A stretch of 64,000 bases of DNA, taken from NCBI RefSeq assembly GCF_022549775.1, contig NZ_JAKZGP010000003.1, positions 62,001 to 126,000 of the forward strand, read 5' to 3'. Each line of letters opens with the position of its first letter. Within the stretch, counting starts at the first letter, position 1. Position numbers and translations under genes: made by a program. The stretch is from Belliella filtrata (lineage in GTDB: Bacteria; Bacteroidota; Bacteroidia; Cytophagales; Cyclobacteriaceae). The notes under the pieces were generated by a model. The model was not told the origin of the DNA, ran no database searches, and saw only the letters and a list, made by a program, of their open reading frames with translations. Of the stretch, positions 35,101 to 43,234 are shown piece after piece.

Positions 35101-35375
35101 ATTTTGGCAATGTCAATTATAATAGACACAGTACTTTTTGGCAAACAAATATAAGGTACATGAGACTTAGGAATTTGGAAGTCGGATATCAGTTTCCTCA
35201 AACTATCATGGATAAGTTTTTTGTACAACAAATGAGGGTTTATGTGAATGGTACAAATCTATTCTCTATAGATAATGTGGGCAATTTTGGAATTGATCCA
35301 GAAATTGGTTCTGCAAATGGATTAGTCTATCCACAGCAGAGGATCTATACTCTTGGTTTGAACCTTACTTTATAA
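32187..35375 (+). CDS. susC: SusC-family TonB-dependent receptor of the arabinan locus
   Basis: Complete 1062-residue outer-membrane transporter. An N-terminal signal region is followed by a carboxypeptidase-like domain (about 45-125: VRGVVVSGTDQEQIPGVSV; FVGYKSQEV), then the TonB-box/plug junction EEVVVVGYGTQTKATVTGAI. The plug carries QPLYVIDGIPSEAG and SISILKDGAAAIYGMRAANG, and a long barrel ends YTLGLNLTL. It is followed by susD after a short gap. The surrounding GH43, GH51 and GH127 genes make arabinan or arabino-oligosaccharides the likely cargo. Confidence 0.95.
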   Translation: MNYKCLPSMVAMLVALGVNNTFNSTITYASNDSSHVIELKKRDVTVRGVVVSGTDQEQIPGVSVLVKGTTIGVATDIDGAFTINVPDENSVLIFSFVGYKSQEVQVGSRSLINITLEEDLSSLEEVVVVGYGTQTKATVTGAIGEVRKEDLALTPSVTTGEALVGRVQGVTFRQGDARPGSSVSLQIRNMGQPLYVIDGIPSEAGQFNNLGQNDIESISILKDGAAAIYGMRAANGVVIVTTKRGKMNTKPQININSYYGAQNFTRFPRPANAYQFVRAQVESDVNLTGTTSWTPDELERWRLGEEPGYQSTDYYDFIMRPNVPQYNLNASAAGGSEGVKYFFSVNHLNQDALLEDFNFRRTNFQSNIEMSLTDGLTVGAQISGRLETRDFAGVPGLDDYFNPFLSVFAMWPTERPYANDNPNYVNADVHNINVNPATYRRDITGFNVEEWRSMRGNFFAEYDFGFGLTAKGTYSYTFTNLDFDGFEYTYDAYRYDEETDTYLTRPEWGNQNPWRERRKRNIQERVAQFQLDYNKSWNGHNLQGVLGYERWDNQQHYMVVHTVPPNNYIPIMSFADQDVLIDEIFEEAREGYFGRLNYNYREKYLVELIARYDGSFLFAPGSRFGFFPSASVGWRLSDERFMEGLKGNWLENLKIRASIGQMGSDRLLNNSFLVNPFSYFAGYDFRAGAGGSAVLDGSLVQGVDPRGLPITTLSWIVNTNQNIGIDMSLFRGKVNASFDAFARKRTGLPAARYDVLLPNEVGYGLPAENLESDVQKGIEGMVGFNGRMGKVDFEIAANATFARAMILDRYRPRFSNSWNQYRSDVEGRWQNIRWGYEIDGRFTSQEQIDNYPVDIDGRGNRTLLPGDFIFRDVNGDGVINHLDERPIGYAEGANPYVSYGLNGNFKYKGFNLAFNFAGGSMQTFNRYWELRYPFQNNGNSPDFMFEDRWHREDPFDPNSEWIPGHYPAIRRDFGNVNYNRHSTFWQTNIRYMRLRNLEVGYQFPQTIMDKFFVQQMRVYVNGTNLFSIDNVGNFGIDPEIGSANGLVYPQQRIYTLGLNLTL

Positions 35376-35418
35376 TTAATCAAGGGACAAGTTTTTGACA
35401 CACATTAAATTGAAAATC

Positions 35419-37281
35419 ATGAAATCTATAAATAAATATATAAGTATATTATCGCTAGGCATAGTTCTATTCTTTGCTTCTTGTCAAGATGATTGGTTGG
35501 AGCGGAATCCACCAAATATCCTGTTGGACGATCAAGTTTGGAATGATGCGAACTTGGTTTTGGGGACAATTTCCAACTTTTATGACAGGATTCCAGCCCA
35601 TGTAAGTTTGACAGCAGGATGGGTAGATATGGCTGCATATGATGAAGCAATCTGGTCAGGATATTCTGGGAATGATTGGTTAAATAATTTTGTACAGTAT
35701 GGCTTTGATCGATGGGGACTGTGGGATTATGGTTTAATAAGAGACATCAATTTGAGTTTGAATAAGCTAAGGACAGTCTCAAATTTGCCAGAAGAGCGTA
35801 TCGAACAGTTTGAAGCTGAGCTTCGATTTATTAGAGCTTATGTTTATTTTGAACATGTCAAGCGTATGGGAGGAGTACCTTTAGTCCTTGATGAATTAAT
35901 CTATGATTTCAGTGGTGACCCTTCTGGCGTTCAAGTTCCAAGAAGTATGGAAGAGGAAATTTATGATTTCATAGCTGATGAGATAGATGAAATTAGAGGG
36001 GTATTAGGTAATGTGGGGAGCAGGACTCGGGCAAATGAGTTTACAGCACTTGCATTGAAAAGTCGGGCGATGCTTTATGCTGGGTCTTTGGCTAATTATA
36101 ATAGCCAAATGGGAACGCCAATTACTTTGCCTGGAGGGGAAGTGGGAATCTCAGCTTCAAGAGCCAATGAATATTATACGAAAGCCCTAGAGGCATCTCA
36201 AGAAATCATCCAATCTGGTGTATTTCAACTTTACAGCAGTAACCCAGATTTGGGAGAAAATTTCTATGAATTATTTATCAATAAAAATGATAATCCAGAA
36301 GTGTTATGGGCACAAGATTTCTTGGCGTCCGCTGATAAAAGGCATGGCTTTACTTATGATAATATTGCTAGATCAGTAAGGGAGGATAATTTAGGTTCCT
36401 CAGCCATAACTCCTGTCTTGAACCTTGTTGAGGACTATGAATACCTTGATGGTAGCTCGGGGGAATTGAATTTGAGAACTTCAGATGATAGTGATTACAT
36501 CTACTATGATGATGTCACAGAAGTTTTTGCCAATAAAGATGCAAGACTTTATGGTACTGTGATTTATCCTGGTAGTCAATTTAGGGGGAATGAAATAAGA
36601 ATGCAAGCGGGTGTTTTGCGCTGGAATGGTAATGGATATGATAGAATAGAAGGAAATGATTTGGGTGGGATGTTTGAAGATGGAAGATTACTGGTAGGTG
36701 AATCAGGACCTCATCGAAATATTCAGGAAGTTTCAAATACTGGTTTTTATCTCCGTAAATATGTAGATAACGCACCCCAATCAAGTACAAGGGGTGTACT
36801 CAGTACTGTTTGGTGGGTAAGGTTTAGGTTAGGTGAGATCTATCTTAATGCAGCAGAAGCAGCATTTGAGCTTGGGCAGGTAGATGTAGCAAGGAATTAT
36901 CTAAATGCCTTAAGAGAGAGAGCTGGATTTGGTGCTAATAGCTTAGAGATAAGTGATGTAACGACTGATAGGATTAGAAATGAAAGAAGGGTTGAGTTGG
37001 CTTTTGAAGACCATGTAGTATGGGATTATAAAAGATGGAGAATAGCACATCAAAAATGGGATGGAAATAATAATAACCCTGATGCAGTGATGTATGCTCT
37101 TTATCCTTATAGAGTTATTCATCCAAATGATCCCTCGAAAGATGGAAAGTACGTGTTTGAAAGAATTAGAGCACCTAGATTTATAGCTCCTAGATTCTTT
37201 AGAATGGGAAATTATTATTCCTTAATAGGTAACAATTTGGTAGATGCTAATCCTAGACTAGTTCGTAATCCTTTCCACTAA
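35419..37281 (+). CDS. susD: SusD/RagB-family glycan-binding lipoprotein of the arabinan locus
   Basis: 620 residues from the ATG at 35419; the longer frame begins with a TTG and is not needed. Lipoprotein signal with lipobox FFASCQDDW. The C-terminal signature ERRVELAFEDHVVWDYKRWR is characteristic of SusD. Partner of the preceding SusC. Confidence 0.94.
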   Translation: MKSINKYISILSLGIVLFFASCQDDWLERNPPNILLDDQVWNDANLVLGTISNFYDRIPAHVSLTAGWVDMAAYDEAIWSGYSGNDWLNNFVQYGFDRWGLWDYGLIRDINLSLNKLRTVSNLPEERIEQFEAELRFIRAYVYFEHVKRMGGVPLVLDELIYDFSGDPSGVQVPRSMEEEIYDFIADEIDEIRGVLGNVGSRTRANEFTALALKSRAMLYAGSLANYNSQMGTPITLPGGEVGISASRANEYYTKALEASQEIIQSGVFQLYSSNPDLGENFYELFINKNDNPEVLWAQDFLASADKRHGFTYDNIARSVREDNLGSSAITPVLNLVEDYEYLDGSSGELNLRTSDDSDYIYYDDVTEVFANKDARLYGTVIYPGSQFRGNEIRMQAGVLRWNGNGYDRIEGNDLGGMFEDGRLLVGESGPHRNIQEVSNTGFYLRKYVDNAPQSSTRGVLSTVWWVRFRLGEIYLNAAEAAFELGQVDVARNYLNALRERAGFGANSLEISDVTTDRIRNERRVELAFEDHVVWDYKRWRIAHQKWDGNNNNPDAVMYALYPYRVIHPNDPSKDGKYVFERIRAPRFIAPRFFRMGNYYSLIGNNLVDANPRLVRNPFH

Positions 37282-37297
37282 AATCACTTTTGAACTC

Positions 37298-37987
37298 ATG
37301 AAAAATCTAAAAAAAATAAATATCCTCATCCTTTGCTTATTTGCATTGGCCGGAATGACAAGTTGCGAGTATGATAATTTTGATGCTCCAGAATCTATGT
37401 TAACTGGAAATGTTGTCTTTGAGGGAGAACCTATTTCTGTGAGGAGTGCAGGTGTAGAACTTGAGCTTTGGCAGCGAGGTTTTGAATTGTTTCAGAAAAT
37501 CCCAGTTCATGTTGCGGCGGACGGTTCATTCTCTGCAAAGCTATTTGATGGTGAATACCAAATGACTCAACTTAATAACAACGGTCCTTGGATCAATAAT
37601 CCAGATACTTTACATGTTACTGTGAGAGGGAATACAGTGGTAGACTTTGAAGTTACTCCTTACTTCATTATTCCAAATGCATCCTTTTCCTTAAGTGGGA
37701 CTGAGGTTACAGCTACTTTTGAAGCGCAGAGAGCATTTCAAAATGCAAACATTGAGCTTATCGGTCTATATATGGGGACTACATACCACACTGATAGGGT
37801 CAGAAACGAAGCGGCCTTCGAAATCACAGCTGCAAATCTTGCTCAGCCAGAAGGTCAGTTTGTCGTAAGAGGGCAGATTCCTGCAGGTCTCAGGTCTAGG
37901 AGTCAAATACATGTAAGGGTGGGAGTGAAAAATGTTGGCACTGAAGAGTTGGTTTATAGTCTCCCTTTTCTATTACAATTGAACTAA
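37298..37987 (+). CDS. DUF3823-type surface lipoprotein
   Basis: 229 residues. Lipobox AGMTSCEYDNFD near residue 24, then SMLTGNVVFEGEPISVRSAG and VELELWQRGFELFQKIPVHV, typical of DUF3823 proteins, which almost always follow susD. Two beta-sandwich domains are likely, with a role in surface glycan binding. It comes 16 bases after susD. Confidence 0.85.
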   Translation: MKNLKKINILILCLFALAGMTSCEYDNFDAPESMLTGNVVFEGEPISVRSAGVELELWQRGFELFQKIPVHVAADGSFSAKLFDGEYQMTQLNNNGPWINNPDTLHVTVRGNTVVDFEVTPYFIIPNASFSLSGTEVTATFEAQRAFQNANIELIGLYMGTTYHTDRVRNEAAFEITAANLAQPEGQFVVRGQIPAGLRSRSQIHVRVGVKNVGTEELVYSLPFLLQLN

Positions 37988-38000
37988 TTATAGAAATAAT

Positions 38001-38029
38001 TCAAGGGTATGCATTTGGCATGCCCTTGA
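38001..38029 (+). terminator. Strong hairpin between binding-protein genes and glycosidase genes
   Basis: TCAAGGGTATGC (38001-38012) pairs with GCATGCCCTTGA (38018-38029) with a single G-T pair, loop ATTTG. It has no good T-run, so it may be a partial terminator or an mRNA-stability element between the susCD-DUF3823 part and the enzyme part. Confidence 0.55.
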
Positions 38030-38046
38030 AATTTGTAAAAGAATAT

Positions 38047-39057
38047 ATGAATAAATGTCTTCTTTCTTTTGTTATTGCGATCATGCTTTTGGTTGCTTCT
38101 CTTCGAGCTTATGGGCAATATAGAGATTCAATTCAAATACCTGTGCACGATCCGGTAATGATACAGGAGAAGGATTCATTTTATTTATTTGCCACAGGAA
38201 GAGGGATAAGCGTGTGGAAGTCTTCAGATATGCAAACTTGGACTCGTCAAAATCCAGTTTTTGAACAAGCAACTGATTGGATGAAAAAAATAGTTCCAGA
38301 CTTTAAAAATCATATTTGGGCACCAGACATATCTCATCACAATGGTTTCTACTATCTATATTATTCCATTTCCGCATTCGGAAAGAACACTTCTGCTATT
38401 GGATTAGCTAAAAATAGCACGCTAGATGAGAATTCTCCAGATTATGAATGGGAAGATCTTGGTATGGTAATCCAATCGGTTCCTGGTAGAGACAATTGGA
38501 ATGCTATCGATCCCAATTTAGTGATAGATAGGGAAGGTGTTGCCTGGTTGAGTTTTGGGTCATTTTGGGATGGAGTGAAGATGGTAAGGTTGGCTGATGA
38601 CCTCAAAACAGTTCAAAATGGAAAAGATGATTGGTTTACCATTGCTAGACGAAAAAGAACCTATGAACTGAATGATCGAAGTCCCGGAGATGGGGCGATT
38701 GAGGCTCCATTTATATTTGAAAAAGAGGGGTATTATTACCTCTTTGTATCTTTTGATTATTGCTGTAAAGGAGCCGAAAGTACATATAAAATAGTTGTCG
38801 GTAGATCAGATAAGGTACAAGGGCCATACTTTGATCGAAACGGTGAACCTATGCAAAATGGTGGAGGCAGTCTTGTTGTAGAGGGAGATGATAAATGGTA
38901 TGGAGTAGGGCATAATGCAGCTTTAACTTTTGAAGAGAAAGATTATTTAATCTTTCATGGATATGAAGCTAAAGATAATGGTCGCTCCAAGTTGTTGATA
39001 AGGCAAATTAGTTGGGATCAAGATGGATGGCCTTCAGTGAGCTTAGTTCAAGAATGA
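38047..39057 (+). CDS. GH43 arabinan endo-1,5-alpha-L-arabinanase
   Basis: 336 residues from the ATG at 38047, which opens a clean signal peptide ending RAYGQ; the upstream ATG at 38020 falls inside the hairpin. The five-bladed propeller catalytic triad is visible: Asp35 (VHDPVM), Asp155 (NAIDPNL) and Glu219 (AIEAPF). The sequence matches endo-arabinanases (IWAPDISHHNGFYYLYYS; KGAESTYKI). It cuts the arabinan backbone into oligosaccharides in the periplasm or at the surface. Confidence 0.92.
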   Translation: MNKCLLSFVIAIMLLVASLRAYGQYRDSIQIPVHDPVMIQEKDSFYLFATGRGISVWKSSDMQTWTRQNPVFEQATDWMKKIVPDFKNHIWAPDISHHNGFYYLYYSISAFGKNTSAIGLAKNSTLDENSPDYEWEDLGMVIQSVPGRDNWNAIDPNLVIDREGVAWLSFGSFWDGVKMVRLADDLKTVQNGKDDWFTIARRKRTYELNDRSPGDGAIEAPFIFEKEGYYYLFVSFDYCCKGAESTYKIVVGRSDKVQGPYFDRNGEPMQNGGGSLVVEGDDKWYGVGHNAALTFEEKDYLIFHGYEAKDNGRSKLLIRQISWDQDGWPSVSLVQE

Positions 39058-39104
39058 CTAGAAGAAATTTAATAGATAGAATTGAAATTAAACAAACCTC
39101 TAAA

Positions 39105-41471
39105 ATGACCTCAAGTATCAAATTAGTGATGTTCTCACTTTCGCTTTGTGTTAGTACGCTCGCCTTTGCTCAGAAAGAGCGGCTACATTACTTCCCTTTG
39201 GATAAAGTCAAACTCCTTGATAGCCCATTTAAAAAAGCTCAAGAGGTAAATAAAAAATACATCCTTGAAATGGATGTAGATAGACTTCTCGCTCCTTACA
39301 TGAAAGATGCAGGAGTCACTTGGGAAGCCGAGAACTATGGCAACTGGGAAAATACAGGGCTGGATGGCCACATTGGAGGTCATTATCTTTCGGCACTAGC
39401 CATGTTGTATGCATCCTCTGGTGATGTAGAAATTAAAGAAAGACTTGACTACATGATAGCCCAGCTTAAACTTGCTCAAGACAAAAACGGTAATGGATAT
39501 CTTGGTGGTGTGCCGGATGGTCAAAAAATATGGGAAGAGATCCGAGCAGGTAAAATTAAAGCGGGTGGATTTTCTCTAAATGATAGGTGGGTACCACTTT
39601 ACAACATCCATAAAATATACGCAGGCTTGCGTGACGCTTATTTGATAGCTGGAGTTGATGAAGCGAAGGATATGTTGGTAGATCTCACAGATTGGTTTGC
39701 TGAGTTGACCAAGGATTTTTCAGATGAACAATTTCAAGAAATACTTATCAGCGAGCATGGAGGATTAAACGAAGTATTTGCTGACCTTGCCGAAATCACA
39801 AATGATCAGCGATATTTAGTCTTGGCCAGGAAAATGTCTCATCGTGAGATCATGGATCCTTTAGCCCAAGGTAAAGATCAATTGACAGGTAAGCATGCCA
39901 ATACACAAATACCAAAGGTGATTGGCTTCCAGCGTATTGCACAACTAGATGAATCTGCTGAATGGAATAACGCTGCGGAATATTTTTGGGAAAATGTCAC
40001 CAATCAAAGGTCGATCTCTATAGGAGGTAACAGTGTAAGGGAACACTTCCATGGAACTGATGACTTTTCGCCGATGCTATCTTCGGATCAAGGACCAGAA
40101 ACATGCAATACATACAACATGATGCGTCTGTCCGAAAAACTATTCGAAAGTGCTCCAGACAGAAAGTATATAGATTTTTATGAAAGGGCTATGTACAATC
40201 ATATTCTCTCTTCACAGCATCCTGAGCATGGTGGATTTGTATATTTCACCCCAATGAGGCCGAATCATTATAGGGTATATTCTCAGCCTCATGAAAATTT
40301 TTGGTGCTGCGTGGGATCTGGTCTAGAGAATCACACCAAGTATGGTCAAGTGATCTATGCTAATCAAGAAAATGATCTTTTTGTAAATTTATTTATTCCT
40401 TCAGAATTGAATTGGTCTGACAAAGGAGTGAGGCTTATCCAGCAGACAAATTTCCCATACGAAGAGTCAACTACCCTTACATTTGATCACAAAGGGAAAA
40501 AGGATTTCAATTTAAAGATCAGGTATCCAAGTTGGGTTGAGAGAGGTTCGCTTAAAGTAAAAATTAATGGAAAAGAACAGCCTATAACACTAGCTTCTGA
40601 TGGGTATGTACTGCTCAATCGCAAATGGAAAAAAGGGGATCAAGTGCAAGTGCTATTACCTATGAAAACCAAAGTGGAATATTTGGCAGATGGATCACCT
40701 TGGGGCTCTTTTGTACACGGCCCCATTGTGCTAGCGGCTGAAACAGGGACAGATGAACTCAAGGGGCTTATTGCTGATGATAGTCGAATGGGGCATGTAG
40801 CAAGTGGTAGAATGCATCCAATCTATCAGACTGATATTCTTAACAAAGTTGAGCTAAATGAAATGCCTCAAAAGCAAGCGGATGGGTTTAGGTTTTTACT
40901 TGCTGAAAATAGCTTTCATAATAGAAAAGAAGCTTTGAACTTGATGCCATTTTATGAATTACATGATAGTCGATACCAAGTATATTGGCCCATATTGGAT
41001 GTAGAAGAAGTGGAAAGTTTCAGGGAATCTTTGAAATCAAAGGATGAATTGATGCTAAGGTTGGAAAGGATGACACTAGATAAGGTGGCTGCGGGTGAGC
41101 AGCAGCCTGAATCAGAGCATGATTTTCGAGATGTAAGTAGCAAGACTGGGCAAATAGACGGTCGCTTCTGGAGAAGTACTTCTACTTCTTTTCAATACAC
41201 GCTTAAGAATCCAGCAAATGAAGGAGCTACTCTCAGAGTGACCTACCTTCCTGTCCAGAGTGGAAAGCCTTTCCATGTGCTGGTCAATGGGGAAGTGATA
41301 GCCAAAGAGCAAATTAGCTCAAAAGACGAGGCTTTGATTATAGATAAAGATTATGATATCTCTGGCCTAGATCAAGACACCTTGGAAGTTAAATTTGAAA
41401 GTGTAGATGGTGAAGAAACAGCTCCTGTACACTTTATCAGGGTTCTAAAAAGCGTAGGCAAAATTAAATAA
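39105..41471 (+). CDS. GH127 beta-L-arabinofuranosidase
   Basis: 788 residues from the ATG at 39105, chosen because it begins the signal peptide ending LAFAQKE; longer starts overlap GH43. GH127 enzymes use a zinc-bound cysteine nucleophile. The ligand set is conserved here: Glu332 and Cys334 in PETCNTYN, and Cys401-Cys402 in FWCCVGSG. The N-terminal (alpha/alpha)6 barrel is followed by beta-sandwich domains. It removes beta-L-arabinofuranose side groups, as found in pectic or extensin-type glycans, so the locus may act on more than plain arabinan. Confidence 0.92.
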   Translation: MTSSIKLVMFSLSLCVSTLAFAQKERLHYFPLDKVKLLDSPFKKAQEVNKKYILEMDVDRLLAPYMKDAGVTWEAENYGNWENTGLDGHIGGHYLSALAMLYASSGDVEIKERLDYMIAQLKLAQDKNGNGYLGGVPDGQKIWEEIRAGKIKAGGFSLNDRWVPLYNIHKIYAGLRDAYLIAGVDEAKDMLVDLTDWFAELTKDFSDEQFQEILISEHGGLNEVFADLAEITNDQRYLVLARKMSHREIMDPLAQGKDQLTGKHANTQIPKVIGFQRIAQLDESAEWNNAAEYFWENVTNQRSISIGGNSVREHFHGTDDFSPMLSSDQGPETCNTYNMMRLSEKLFESAPDRKYIDFYERAMYNHILSSQHPEHGGFVYFTPMRPNHYRVYSQPHENFWCCVGSGLENHTKYGQVIYANQENDLFVNLFIPSELNWSDKGVRLIQQTNFPYEESTTLTFDHKGKKDFNLKIRYPSWVERGSLKVKINGKEQPITLASDGYVLLNRKWKKGDQVQVLLPMKTKVEYLADGSPWGSFVHGPIVLAAETGTDELKGLIADDSRMGHVASGRMHPIYQTDILNKVELNEMPQKQADGFRFLLAENSFHNRKEALNLMPFYELHDSRYQVYWPILDVEEVESFRESLKSKDELMLRLERMTLDKVAAGEQQPESEHDFRDVSSKTGQIDGRFWRSTSTSFQYTLKNPANEGATLRVTYLPVQSGKPFHVLVNGEVIAKEQISSKDEALIIDKDYDISGLDQDTLEVKFESVDGEETAPVHFIRVLKSVGKIK

Positions 41472-41500
41472 GAACATAATAAACCTTTAATTACAAATAA

Positions 41501-43048
41501 ATGAAGACACAAAGCTTAAAAGGAATGATGCTCATCACAGTGATGTTTTTATCATTTTTTGCTCATGCCCAAAACAGGTTGATCGTCAATGCGGATCAAG
41601 GAAATGTTACGATCAATAAACATATCTACGGACATTTTGCAGAGCATCTTGGAAGGTGTATTTATGGAGGGATTTGGGTAGGCCCTGATTCTGATATTCC
41701 CAATGAAGATGGTTACCGAAAGGATGTGATGCAAGCATTGATTGACTTGGAAATCCCAAATTTGAGATGGCCGGGAGGATGTTTTGCTGATGAATATCAT
41801 TGGACAGACGGTATAGGTGATCCAGCAGATAGACCAAAAATGGTCAATACACACTGGGGTGGTGTGACGGAGGATAACTCCTTCGGTACCCATGAGTTTA
41901 TGAATTTTGTAGAAAAGATCGGGACTGAACCTTACATTACAGGAAATGTCGGTAGTGGATCAGTAGAGGAAATGTCAAAGTGGATTGAATATATCAATTT
42001 CGATGGTGTAAGCCCGATGGCTGATCTTCGGAGAAAAAATGGACAAGAAGAGCCTTGGGGTATTAAGTACTGGGGTGTAGGTAATGAAAGCTGGGGCTGT
42101 GGTGGAAACATGACACCAGAGTACTATGCCAATGAATACAGAAGGTATGCCACTTTTGCTAGAAATTATGAAGGATCTAAACTTTATAAGATCGCAGGTG
42201 GTGCCAATGATTGGGACCTGAACTGGACAGATGTCTTGATGAAAAATATCCCTTTGAACATGATGGATGGATTATCCCTTCATTATTATACAATTGCTGG
42301 ATCATGGGAAAATAAAGGCAAGGCCACAGAGTTTGACAAGCAAGAATACTTAGAAACATTAAGAAAGGCAGCTAGAGTAGATGAGTTGCTTACCAAACAC
42401 AGTACGATCATGGATAAGTATGATCCAAACAAAAGGGTAGGTATCATCCTTGACGAATGGGGAACGTGGTTCCAAGTGGAGCCAGGAACTAACCCTGGAT
42501 TCTTGTATCAGCAGAACACCATGAGAGATGCTCAAGTGGCAGCCATTTCACTGAATATTTTCAACAAGCACGCTGAAAGGCTTCATATGGCTAATCTTGC
42601 TCAGACTGTAAACGTCCTTCAAGCGGTTATTTTAACCAATGAAACCGACATGATTTTGACCCCAACGTACCATGTCTTTGACCTATACAAGCCGCACAAA
42701 GATGCGACTTTGCTTTCACATGATCTGAAAAGTGAGGAAGTTAGCTTCGGAAGAGAGAAAATGGAAGCTTTACATGTCTCTACTTCAAGATCTGAAGATG
42801 GCACAGTCAATATCAGCATTGCCAATATTAATCCTGACAAAAAGATTGATCTTGATGTAGTGCTAAGAGGCATTGACGCAAAATCTGTTACTGCACAATT
42901 CATCACTGCACCAGCTGTAAATTCTCATAATACATTCGAGCACAAAGATGTGGTCAAAAAGGCTGAATTCAAAGATTTCAAATTGAGCAAGGATAACTTG
43001 AAAATTGCTGTTCCAGCAAACGCTGTAATGATGGTTCGAGTAAAGTAA
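41501..43048 (+). CDS. GH51 alpha-L-arabinofuranosidase
   Basis: 515 residues with a signal peptide ending FFAHAQN. The GH51 core is clear: acid/base Glu196 in [11 protein letters not shown] and nucleophile Glu319 in ILDEWGTWF. It releases terminal alpha-L-arabinofuranose, here probably in the periplasm. It follows GH127 by 29 bases. Confidence 0.94.
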   Translation: MKTQSLKGMMLITVMFLSFFAHAQNRLIVNADQGNVTINKHIYGHFAEHLGRCIYGGIWVGPDSDIPNEDGYRKDVMQALIDLEIPNLRWPGGCFADEYHWTDGIGDPADRPKMVNTHWGGVTEDNSFGTHEFMNFVEKIGTEPYITGNVGSGSVEEMSKWIEYINFDGVSPMADLRRKNGQEEPWGIKYWGVGNESWGCGGNMTPEYYANEYRRYATFARNYEGSKLYKIAGGANDWDLNWTDVLMKNIPLNMMDGLSLHYYTIAGSWENKGKATEFDKQEYLETLRKAARVDELLTKHSTIMDKYDPNKRVGIILDEWGTWFQVEPGTNPGFLYQQNTMRDAQVAAISLNIFNKHAERLHMANLAQTVNVLQAVILTNETDMILTPTYHVFDLYKPHKDATLLSHDLKSEEVSFGREKMEALHVSTSRSEDGTVNISIANINPDKKIDLDVVLRGIDAKSVTAQFITAPAVNSHNTFEHKDVVKKAEFKDFKLSKDNLKIAVPANAVMMVRVK

Positions 43049-43130
43049 GTCTTATCATTGAAAAAGATTTGCTTGTTTAAATAAGGGATGAATTCAATGT
43101 CTTTACGGAATCTATTCTTTATTGTAAGCT

Positions 43131-43190
43131 GTCAACAGTTGACATTCCGAGCATGGTATTGCTTACGGATTGTCGACTGTTGGCATTGTT
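43131..43190. repeat. Imperfect long inverted repeat between GH51 and GH97
   Basis: TGTCAACAGTTGACATTCCG and a downstream GGATTGTCGACTGTTGGCA form about 17 of 20 pairs. The left arm also contains the perfect small palindrome GTCAACAGTTGAC. It resembles a dispersed repeat rather than a classical terminator. Confidence 0.5.
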
Positions 43191-43234
43191 GGTTTTAAAA
43201 TATTAAGCATTGGAAGAAAAATCTAACAACCATA

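Noticed and set aside
38020-38046. Longer start for the GH43 gene
   Set aside because: The ATG at 38020 lies inside a stable hairpin and would put charged residues before the signal peptide; the ATG at 38047 gives a normal signal.
39012-39104. Longer start for the GH127 gene overlapping GH43
   Set aside because: The extra 31 residues are an out-of-frame reading of the GH43 end and precede a clean signal peptide at 39105.
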